Below, one piece after another: positions 11,932 to 21,216 of a stretch of 64,000 nucleotides of DNA. Under the pieces are notes generated by a model. The model saw only the letters and a list, made by a program, of their open reading frames with translations. It made no database searches and was not told the origin of the DNA. Each line of letters starts with the position of its first letter. The first letter of the stretch is position 1. The position numbers and the translations under genes were made by a program. Source of the stretch: Aralia elata (taxonomy: Eukaryota > Streptophyta > Magnoliopsida > Apiales > Araliaceae); NCBI GenBank assembly GCA_034770075.1, contig CM068380.1, positions 40,313,533 through 40,377,532 of the forward strand, read 5' to 3'.

Positions 11932-12605
11932 CAGCTGATGGGAATGGGAGGAATGTGGAATGCAAGATAGAAATGGAATGGTTGCATTATTTGGGAGAAG
12001 TGGAGTAAATTAGGGAGAAGTGGAAGAAAAATGGGAAAGGTGGCCAATTTTCTATTGGCTAACAATTGTTTATTTGTTCCCACTTATTCAACATGCAATT
12101 CCACTCATTTGGCTTCTCCCTTACCATGTTACCCGCATACTCCCTCATTAAAACACCAAAATGCTGATTTTTGTGCCTATATCCCACATGGGTCAAGTCT
12201 TGGGTCATGGGTTGGGTCATGGGTTTGGGTCACCCTTAAAATCACTTGGGCTTCTAATTTAATTCCCATTGGGCTCCCATAAATCCTACACTTGGATTAA
12301 TATCTCATTGCCTAAATGGGTTGGCAATAATTAAGAAAAATCGAAGTCACCCGAGAAGACGTCTCTAGATGAATATTCCCAACGTGAATACTAACTCGTG
12401 AATAGAGATTTAACGATGCTACGCGAAATTAAATATTCACTTAAACAAAACTATAACACGTAAAATTTCATGCATTCACATAATCCAGATTGTCACACAA
12501 CCTTTAAACATGCAACACAAAAATAATATTAATAAAATAATAAATATTCATTAATATTCAGAAATTCGAATTACAAGGCAAATTCCAGAATTCCCGGTCG
12601 TTACA
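9297..12605 (-). mobile_element. Solo LTR of a chromovirus-related family (element E)
   Basis: 3309-bp insertion in D's LTR, absent from the other D LTR at the same site (about 23405). Flanked by TSD TGGAT (9292-9296, 12606-12610). On the minus strand it runs TGTAACGACCGGG to GGGGGTGTCACA, the same terminal layout as the LTRs of C, D and H. There is no internal sequence, so it is a solo LTR left by LTR-LTR recombination. Its 10440-12000 part resembles H's LTRs (48190-49620 and 56960-58380). It holds two AGCGCCGGGGCGCT boxes (11013-11058) and a (CT)n run at about 11903-11932. Confidence 0.9.
11013..11058. repeat. Two GGCCAGCGCCGGGGCGCT boxes in solo LTR E
   Basis: Two near-palindromic GC boxes 30 bp apart. 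They are almost identical to those in the LTRs of H at 48665-48710 and 57434-57479. Confidence 0.8.
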
Positions 12606-13211
12606 TGGATGGTCCATAGTCTATAAGACTGTTAAAAGTTATGGTAGAAATACTTGTTAACCTAGAACATAGTTCGAGGTCTTGTGACCCTCAGATACAT
12701 TTTTATCCTTGAATCTATATTCAGTTCTTGAGCTAAGCATTCTATTGAGCTTTCAGATTTTTGATTTTTCATTGATTGACTTCAGAAAAACTATTACTCC
12801 TCAGTAAGATTTATTCCAATAATCATATAAATGTTATTGTTTTCATACTTGTGGGCAATTGTTTGCTCACTCTTGCATTAAAAACATTACAGCTAAGACT
12901 GAGAAATCAGATGAGTCGTCCACTAGCAAAGGCAAGGGCAAGATGAGCAAATGAAAATGTTTAGTCTATTTGTTTCAGTTCTTTGTAAAAGACTTATTTA
13001 AATCTTATGTTTTAATTCCGCATTAATGTAACAGAGGTTAGATAACCTGGGATTTATTTATTTAAGAGATTTGAGATGTAACCCCTTTTGTGGGAAGATA
13101 TTTCATTCAGTTTAATTATATTATCTCTATTATGGGTAGTTAGTCTTGAATATGTGGTATAGTGAACACCAAATCTGTGGAGTTGAAGTACCCGAATTTG
13201 GGGGTGTCACA

Positions 13212-14773
13212 TAACTAGTACACCCATTTCACAAGCTTGTGATGGACCATCATTACTTTTTGTACTTCTTTTTCATTCTTACAAGCAACCATTTAAAATA
13301 TCAACACCTCACCCATGAGATGACATCCTTGTCGACTGGCCACTTCAATATTTGTCCACTTTTTGCCTTTTCTTTTATTGCATTAATAACTTAATCAAGT
13401 TGTTAAAATATCTTCCAAGTGGGCTAGCAATTTGGTTTTGTTTCAATTCCTTTTGGGCTCACTTTTAATTACTTAAAGCTACTAGTTGTCCACTATTATT
13501 AATCCATGCTTGGTTACTAATTTAATAAGTGTTGGGCTAATTTAATTAGTCCACACATTAATTATCCAAGTCCATGATTAATTAAATAAGTGGGCTTGGT
13601 TAATAAATTAATTAGGCTAGTCCACTAGTTTTCCTTACTAATTGGACTATTAAAGTTAATCATTCATATATCACATAGTTCTCATTAACTAATACCTATA
13701 TTAATTAATGTACAAAATTTATTCACTTACTATATTCACTTTAATTAAATATTTAGTTAACTTACTATCTTGCCAATTGTTTAGTATTAATATTCTTAGG
13801 TTAGTCCACTAATTAAATAACTATTAGTGAGCCCTACTTTAACTAACAATTAGTCACATACATTATTCACATAAATTATAACATATTTATCATCATTGAT
13901 AAATAATTATTATACCCATTGAATCACATATTGTACATACATACATTCAAATATAATCAATACTTATATTTAATATTCAAATTTCCTTAAGAAAATAAAT
14001 TCTTATTATTCGTAATATACATACATCCATTTAAAATACAATTATAACAATAATTGTATTAATCATTAAAATTCATAATCATGTATCAAATTAGGTTTTG
14101 ATCTGTAGTGACACTTTGCCACATTTATCATACTTAATCAATTTAAAATAAATTGACTAATCTTACAAATTCATATCATAAAGAAATAATCATAATAATA
14201 ATAATAATCATTTTTTAAAATATACTTTTATCATTTAAATAATATAGAAATCATATTTTTGTAAATAATCATATATTTTTAATATAAATATTAACTTATT
14301 AACAGAATATATTTTATTATTATCAACTATCTCTTTAATAAGAAATTTACTTGAAACCATATATGAAATAAATATATATGTACATATTACATATTCATAT
14401 TCCTTTCCTTGCACACGTTCTCATACTTGCTTTAATATATAATAAAAATAATTTTATTATATAAAAAAGAATTCATACGTAAAATTTCTTATTTTAATAT
14501 ATCAAAAATCTTGGGTTATTACATTCACCCTCCTTTATAAGGATTACATCCCCGGAATCACCGTTCAACACTTACACCCACGAAAGTAAATATTATACAC
14601 ATTCATATCATAAGTAGATCACGATCTGATTCAATCGAATCGATCTTTAACTATTCAACATAAAGCTTGTCTTTCTGATTATACAAAATTTGATTTCCAA
14701 TAGAACTCAAATTCCTCCTTCAAAACACACTAATAAAATAATTTATTATTAAATTATGTATTATTTATTTATT
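13212..14773 (-). repeat. Duplicated flank of D (piece of element C LTR)
   Basis: Matches 24011-25568, the part of C's LTR immediately right of D, including the LTR end (GGGTTATTACA) and the purine tract beyond it. It joins D's LTR interior at 14774-14778 through the shared bases AATCT. This second copy of the flank indicates a rearrangement rather than an independent insertion. No genes are present. Confidence 0.85.
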
Positions 14774-15274
14774 AATCTATATTCAGTTCTTGAGCTAAGC
14801 ATTCTATTGAGCTTTCAGATTTTTGATTTGTCATTGATTGACTTCAGAAAAACTATTACTCCTCAGTAAGATTTATTCCAATAATCATATAAATGTTATT
14901 GTTTTCATACTTGTGGGCAATTGTTTGCTCACTCTTGCATTAAAAACATTACAGCTAAGACTGAGAAATCAGATGAGTCGTCCACTAGCAAAGGCAAGGG
15001 CAAGATGAGCAAATGAAGATGTTTAGTCTATTTGTTTCAGTTCTTTGTAAAAGACTTATTTAAATCTTATGTTTTAATTCCGCATTGATGTAACAGAGGT
15101 TAGATAACCTAGGATTTGTTTATTTAAGAGATTTGAGATGTAACCCCTTTTTGTGGGAAGATGTTTCATTCAGTTTAATTATATTATCTCTATTATGGGC
15201 AGTTAGTCTTGACTGTGTGGTATAGTGAACACCAAATCTGTGGAGTTGAAGTACCCGAATTTGGGGGTGTCACA
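14774..15274 (+). repeat. Partial 5' LTR of D (3' 501 bp only)
   Basis: Starts inside the LTR (compare 12712 and 23511) and ends GGGGGTGTCACA next to the PBS. The 5' two-thirds of this LTR, including the probable promoter region, is missing, so the main body of D has no complete 5' LTR directly upstream. Confidence 0.9.
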
Positions 15275-15277
15275 GGT

Positions 15278-15300
15278 TGGTATCATAGCTGATAGGTTAT
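15278..15300 (+). promoter_or_regulatory. Primer binding site and conserved leader of D
   Basis: TGGTATCATAGC three bases after the LTR, matching the initiator tRNA-Met PBS class. It continues TGATAGGTTATGAACC, which is shared with the leaders of C (27365-27394, minus) and H (55580-55610, minus). Confidence 0.85.
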
Positions 15301-15512
15301 GAACCTTTAGGTGGGAAAAACCTTAGGGTAGTAGCCTTTTAGAAGATAGAGAATATAGTGGTGATAAACTCTTATCGAGTTCTAAGGAATGGATTACGGA
15401 AATTCATAAAAGACATTAAAATGATTATGTATTATGTGCTTATTTGATAACAAACTTATGTGCTCGCGAGTATTATCGAGTAATAATTAAAACTTAAAAT
15501 TTTGGTGGTAGG

Positions 15513-16322
15513 ATGACTGATATAGGAGAACCCAGCCAGGTTAGGGAGGAGGAGCCCTGGGATATTCATGTAGTTCGGGAGCAGCTAGTGCAGAGGGAGC
15601 CATCTCCATTGATCACAGTTGTAGGTCCCGAGTACGAGCCTGAGACTGATCCTGAGGAGGATCCGGAGGAGGTTGAGGAGGAGGAAGAAGACCCTGAGGA
15701 GATACCACTATCTTCCTTAGGTGTTCAGATGTACGAGCAAGTGTATGATCGCAACATAGAGTTACAAGATAGAGTGGAGGAGTTAGAGAGGCAGCTGGCT
15801 GAGCGACAGACTGTCTTGGAGCAGAAGAACAGTGAGATTGTGGAGCTCGATATACGTCTTGGGGACGTGGAGTGGAAGCTGGTTCATGAAGAGAGCCAAA
15901 AGGAGGAGTTAGAAAATCAAGTTGTGGAATGTCAAGCCGCTCTAGAGCAGAAGGATGTCGAGATTCAAGACCTTTCATCACGTCTTGCAGAGGTCGAGCA
16001 GAGACTAGCTCAATCAGAGTACCGACGAGGCCGGTTGTTGGCTAGGAATGAAATTGTACGAGATGAATTGAAAAAGGAGACAGCTAAGCGGGTTAGAGCT
16101 GAAAACGCTTGGTTGAGGGAGGCTAACCGCGCAGATCATGTTGAATGTGAGGTGCGGTCAAAGAAGGTCAAGATTGATGCGATGGAGTATATTTTTCACA
16201 CCACAGTAGATAGAGCTCAGGATCGAGTTCATCGTCATCCAGATATAATGGGTCGAAGGATGGTGACTCGTATTATGGAGCAGGAGCGTGAGGAAGCTGT
16301 GCGCCGTGGGATGTCATCATAG
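15513..16322 (+). CDS. Extra coiled-coil ORF upstream of gag in element D
   Basis: An intact 269-residue ORF between the PBS and gag. Residues 41-63 are strongly acidic (runs of Glu with Asp-Pro-Glu). Residues 74 to about 210 show the charged heptad pattern of a long coiled coil, including two similar blocks of about 40 residues (about 93-133 and 135-175; LEQKNSEIVELDIRL versus LEQKDVEIQDLSSRL). The C-terminus (about 215-269) is basic and Arg-rich. There is no signal peptide, membrane segment, zinc knuckle or enzyme motif. The gag-pol just downstream (starting 16610) has nine lesions, while this frame has none over 810 nt. The standard chromovirus layout has gag first, so this is an accessory ORF of unknown function; it could be a gag-partner or nucleic-acid-binding scaffold (inference). 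ATG at 15513 is the first in frame. Confidence 0.75.
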   Translation: MTDIGEPSQVREEEPWDIHVVREQLVQREPSPLITVVGPEYEPETDPEEDPEEVEEEEEDPEEIPLSSLGVQMYEQVYDRNIELQDRVEELERQLAERQTVLEQKNSEIVELDIRLGDVEWKLVHEESQKEELENQVVECQAALEQKDVEIQDLSSRLAEVEQRLAQSEYRRGRLLARNEIVRDELKKETAKRVRAENAWLREANRADHVECEVRSKKVKIDAMEYIFHTTVDRAQDRVHRHPDIMGRRMVTRIMEQEREEAVRRGMSS

Positions 16323-16609
16323 ATTAGGATTAGAGGTGCTAGTATGAAAATCTATGAAGATTAATAAGTTGTAAATCCCAGTTTTATATAATGGGATGAG
16401 ATTAATGATGTAATCATGGAACTTTACGATTTCAGGATAGATGATGTAAACAACTATGATGCTATTTTATTTTGAAGCAGTAAATGAATAAAATGCGAAA
16501 GTTTATCAGATGTGCTATGTGTTAAGTGTTGTTTATAAATGTTTAAGTTAAGACTTAAATGTTTAGGTAATTGAGTAATAATCTAATAGTGCAAATTTTT
16601 AACAGTAAG
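16323..16609 (+). other. Spacer between extra ORF and gag in D
   Basis: 287 bp, AT-rich, with no open frame of note. It separates the coiled-coil ORF from the gag start. Confidence 0.6.
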
Positions 16610-19600
16610 ATGCCGCCTAGAAGACAAACCCGTCAACAGACCCTTGAAGGATCCACCAATAACAACGAAGAAGTCAACGCTAATCCAATGCAGCAGCTGG
16701 TAAACCTGCTAACGGGAGCATTTGCAAATTAACCCCAAGCTTAGGCCACAACTTTTAAAGATTTTAAGGCTGTTGGACCCCCAGAATTTCAAGGGTCTAT
16801 GAATCCGATCGAGGCAAAAACCTGGGTCATGGAGATGGAGAAAGTATTTGATGTTGCTAGAGACAACGAGGACTAGAAGACTGCATTTGCAACATTTATG
16901 CTCAAATCAGAAGCAAGCTACTGGTGGCAAGCTAATAAAACCCGAGGCGGGCAAGGGATAATACCGTGGGAGCGATTTAAGGAAATATTTTTTGAGACCT
17001 ATTTTCCGGCAAGCGCGCAGAATCAATTGGAGGTGCAGTTTCTAGAATTGAAGCAAGGTACCATGACGGTACTGAGTATGCTGCACAGTTCAATGAGTTG
17101 GCGAGGTTTGCGCCATATCAGGTTAACACGGATGAGCGGAAGGCTAGAAGGTTTGAGCAGGGACTGAAGCCCTGGCTGTATAGCCGAGTATCGATGTTTC
17201 AACTGAATTCATTTGCGGCAGTGTTAGAAAAGGCAATTATCGCTGAAGGAGGGAGTGATGCTCTATCTAAATACAATCAAGAGCAGAAGAAAAAGAAGAG
17301 TGAGAATGATAATAAAGCAAGTGCTAGCCATGGTGGCTGCAATCAAAAGAGAAAGTGGAGTGATAGTAACTCTGGTGCCAGTCAGCAGGGAAGTCAGAAA
17401 AAGAAGGTGGAGGCATGCAGTAACTGCGGAAAGAGTCATGTGGGTGTTTTCTTGAAGGGTAAGAGAGTATGCTTTAACTGCGGTCAGGAGGGTCATATCG
17501 CACCGAATTGCCCTAGTCCGAAGAAGGGCGCATGTTTTATTTGCTGGTCGAAGGATCACTTTGCTCAGGATTGGCCTAAGAAAGCTACAGGTGGAGCTAG
17601 TGGAGGAAAGGGGAACAAGAGTGGTGGCAATCTGACTATCACAGGACCGACGCAGCCCAATCGACCTACCGCTCGAACATTCAACATGACGGTGCAGGAT
17701 GCTGTGCAGTCAAAGGATGTGGTGTCAGGTATCATTCCGGTTAATAGTGTAAATGCTTACGTATTATTTGATTCGGGTGCTACTTGTTCATTTATATCCG
17801 ATGATTTTGCTAAGGAATTAGAGTTAACTTAGGAAGAGTTAGATTACCCTATGAATATAGAAATTGCGAATAGGGAAGTGATTCCTGTTAAGTTTGTCCA
17901 CAAAAACTGTCAGGTAGACATTAAGGGTCATCTGATGACAGTAAACTTGATCCCAATTCGTCTTGGGGAATTTGACGTCATTTTGGGAATGGATTGGTTG
18001 TTCAACCATGGAGCAGTTATTGATTGTCAAAAGAAGTGTGTAAACCTTATGACTCCGTCAAAGGTGGCATTTTATGGTAGCAAGTCGCCTAGACAAACGA
18101 GTTGTTTGACGATGATGCAGGCCAGAAAGATGTTGAGACAAGGATGTGTAGGATATTTAGCCTACATAGTCGATACACGAAAGATGAGTGCAAAGCTGGA
18201 GGAGATATCGGTAGTTAGGGATTTTGCGGACGTGTTTCCTGATGATTTGCCAGGATTACCACCAGATAGGGAAATTAAATTTGTAATTGATTTAGTACCG
18301 GGTACAGCCCCTATATCAAAAGCCCCGTATCGAATGGCTCCAGTAGAAATGAAGGAGTTGATGGTGCAATTACAAGAGTTGCTGGATAAAAAGTATATTC
18401 AACCGAGCGTTTCACCGTGGGGAGCACCGGTGTTATTAGTCAAGAAGAAGGACGGATCAATGCGTCTTTGCGTTGATTGTAGAGAGTTGAATAAGGTCAC
18501 GATTAAAAACAAGTATCCGTTGCCAAGGATCGATGACCTGTTTGACCAATTAAAGGGAGCAAGATATTTTTCAAAGATAGATCTACGAAGTGGGTACCAT
18601 CAGTTAAAGGTGAGAAAGGAAGACATACCAAAGACGACATTTCAAACTAAATATGGTCACTATGAGTTTTTGGTTATGTCATTTGGTTTAACAAACGCAC
18701 CTGCAGCGTTTATGGACTTAATGAATAGAGTATTCAAACCATTTCTGGATAAGTTTGTAGTGGTATTCATAGACGACATTCTGGTTTACTCCAAAACTCA
18801 GGAAGAACACATGGAGCATTTGAGGGTGACATTGGAGGTGTTAAGGAAAGAGAAATTGTATGCAAAATTTTCAAAGTGTGAATTTTGGTTGGAGCGTGTT
18901 CAATTTCTTGGGCATGTTATCGATAAAGACGGGATTTCGATGGATCCAGCTAAAGTGGAAGCTGTGATGAACTAGGATCAGCCGAAGATACCATCAGAAG
19001 TGAGGAGTTTCCTAGGTTTGGCAGGTTATTACAGGCGTTTTATTCAAGATTTCTCCAGGATCGCCACTCCGTTGACGAATTTAACAAGAAAATCAGTGAA
19101 ATTTGTTTGGACGGAAAAGTGCGAAGAGAGTTTCCAAGAACTAAAGAAGAGACTAAGTTCGGCACCTGTGTTGTCTTTGCCAGATGATACAGGAAATTTT
19201 GTGGTATATAGCGACGCATCACATAAAAGACTTAGTTGTGTGCTGATGAAAAATGGTAAGGTTATTGCATATGCATCGCGCCAACTAAAAGACTATAAAA
19301 AAGGATATCCGACCCATGATTTGGAATTAGCAGCCGTGGTGTTTGCTTTGAAAATCTGGAGGCACTATCTCTATGGGGAGAAGTGTGAAATATATACAGA
19401 CCATAAAAGTCTGAAGTATATTTTCACACAGAAGGATTTGAATATGCGGCAGAGGAGATGGATAGAATTGATCAAAGACTATGATTGTGAAATTCTATAC
19501 CATCCGGGGAAGGCTAATGTGGTTGCCGACGCTTTGAGTAGAAAAGGTCGGGAGAAATTATTTTTGTTAACTGCTCAGGAGAAGCTTGTAGCGGAAATGG

Positions 19601-21102
19601 CTAAATTGGAGTTAGAGGTGAAGGGTCTGGCAGAGCCTAATGAAAAATTGTTCCAGATGGAAACCCAACCAACTTTGGTGGAAAAAGTGAAGGAAGCGCA
19701 ACTTCAGGATGAGGAATGTGTTAAGATACGGAAAAGAGTTCTTGAGGGAGAAGAGCTTAAATACAAAATCGATACCGAAGGATTGCTGAGATTTGAAGGC
19801 AGAATCTGGGTTCCGTCAGTGCTAGAGATCAGAGAGGAGATTTTGAACGAAGCTCATAGTTCAAGATTTTCGATTCACCCGGGAAGTACAAAGATGTACC
19901 AGGATCTTCGCCAACATTTCTGGTGGCCAAACATGAAAAGGGAAGTTGTTGAGTGTGTTGCCAAGTGTTTAACTTGTCAGAAAGTTAAAGCAGCGCATCA
20001 ACAACCTAGTGGTTTGTTATAGCCCTTGGAGATACCATAATGGAAGTGGGAGCATATCACAATGGACTTTGTGGTAGGGCTTCCAACTACTCAGAAGGGT
20101 TATGATTCAATATGGTTCATAGTTGACAGGTTGACGAAATCAGCGCATTTCTTGCCAATCAAAATCAGATTCACTTTGGATCAGCTGGCGAAGTTATACG
20201 TCAAAGAGATTATCTCAAGGCACGGAGTTCCAATATCAATAGTATCAGATAGAGATCCACGTTTCACATCAAAATTTTGGAGGAGTCTGCAAGCTTGTTT
20301 GGGGACGCAGTTGAGAATGAGTACAACTTACCATCCTCAAACCGATGGCCAGAGTGAAAGAACAATTCAAACATTAGAGGATATGCTGAGAGCGTGTGTT
20401 ATGGATTTTAAGGGCAACTGGGATGATCATTTACCTCTGGTTGAGTTTGCCTATAATAATAGTTATCACGCAAGTATCGGCATGCCGCCATACGAAGCAT
20501 TGTACGGATGGAAGTGCAGAACTCCGTTACGTTGGGACGAGGTTGGTGAACGTCGACTATTGGGACCCGAGCTAGTACAACAAACTGCTGAAATTGTCAA
20601 GGTGATAAGAGCCAGATTGTTAGCCGCTCAAGACAGGCAGAAAAAGTATGCTGATAAACACCGACAAAATAGAGAATTCGACGTCGGCAGTTTTGTGTTT
20701 CTCAAAGTGTCTCCCTGGAAAGGAAAAATCAGATTTGGTAAAAAGGGTAAGCTCAGTCCACGATTTATTGGACCCTTTGAGGTGCTGAAAAGAGTAGGTG
20801 AGGTAGCTTATGAGGTAGCTTTACCTCCTGAGTTAGACCACATTCACAATGTCTTCCACATATCGGTGCTACGACCATATAAGTCCGATTATAAACATGT
20901 AATAGAATATGAACCAATACAGTTTGAGCAAGATTTATCCTATGAAGAGGTACCTACACAGATAATAGACAGGAAAGAGCAGATTCTCAGAAATAAAGTG
21001 ATACCTTCTGTTAAGGTCATCTGGAGGAACCACAGTGCTGAAGAAGCTACGTGAGAACTCGAAGAGAAAATGATACAGAGTTATCCTCAATTGTTTGTTT
21101 AA
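16610..21102 (+). pseudogene. gag-pol polyprotein of Tekay/Del-like chromovirus, disrupted
   Basis: Domains in order: gag (from ATG 16610; PPEFQG and SEASYWW-type motifs), a zinc-knuckle region with CFNCGQEGHIAPNC at about 17470-17511, aspartic protease (LFDSGATCSF, about 17764), reverse transcriptase (SKIDLRSGYHQ; FIDDILVYSK near 18769), RNase H (VYSDASH, about 19204), integrase with an HHCC zinc domain (about 19850-19990) and a DDE core (MDFVVGLP at 20062; SDRDPRF near 20246; TDGQSE), and a C-terminal chromodomain (about 20950-21095). It is broken by in-frame stops at 16730, 16742, 16874, 17830, 18973, 20020, 20038 and 21052, and by a one-base frameshift near 17070. After that shift the remaining frame is constant to the terminator at 21100-21102. 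A third knuckle-like motif has lost its last Cys (FAQDWP). Each stop could come from a single C-to-T or G-to-A change, as expected for methylated silenced DNA (inference). Confidence 0.93.
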
Positions 21103-21117
21103 TTTTTTGTTACCGCG

Positions 21118-21216
21118 ATTCTGGGGACAGAATCTTTGTAAGGAGGGGAGAAAATGTAACGGACGAATTAATTGCGTTGTGATTCTGGGGACAGAATCCT
21201 TTTAAGGAGGGAAGGA
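21118..21216 (+). promoter_or_regulatory. Duplicated polypurine tract before 3' LTR of D
   Basis: Two copies of GATTCTGGGGACAGAATC followed by a TAAGGAGGG-type purine run. The first purine run (about 21139-21153) leads into TGTAACGGACGAATT, a short LTR-start-like sequence. The second (about 21203-21216) adjoins the real LTR start at 21217. GATTCTG/CAGAATC is itself an inverted repeat. Confidence 0.8.

Larger units (their letters stand above)
7121..13211 (+). repeat. Upstream LTR copy of D (solo-type), interrupted by E
   Basis: Starts TGTAACGAATTCG and ends GGGGGTGTCACA, followed by TAACT (13212-13216). Removing the insertion at 9297-12605 and its TSD leaves about 2.78 kb, against 2794 bp for the LTR at 21217-24010. 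It has TAACT on both sides, as a solo LTR would. GC-rich near-palindromes lie at 8366-8491 and a 38-bp tandem repeat at 8783-8900. Confidence 0.85.

Noticed and set aside
11753..12008. Arg/Glu-rich and Ser/Leu-rich frames over the CT tract in solo LTR E
   Set aside because: Low-complexity translation of a (CT)n tract; the same kind of frames occur at 49417-49608 and 58195-58380.
13212..14773. Possible independent second copy of element C's LTR
   Set aside because: It begins with the TSD and follows the same path as the right flank of D, and it ends in a microhomology junction with D's LTR, so a local rearrangement explains it better.
15613..15981. 122-residue frame antisense to the coiled-coil ORF of D
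   Set aside because: Pro-rich shadow of the acidic and coiled-coil codons on the other strand.
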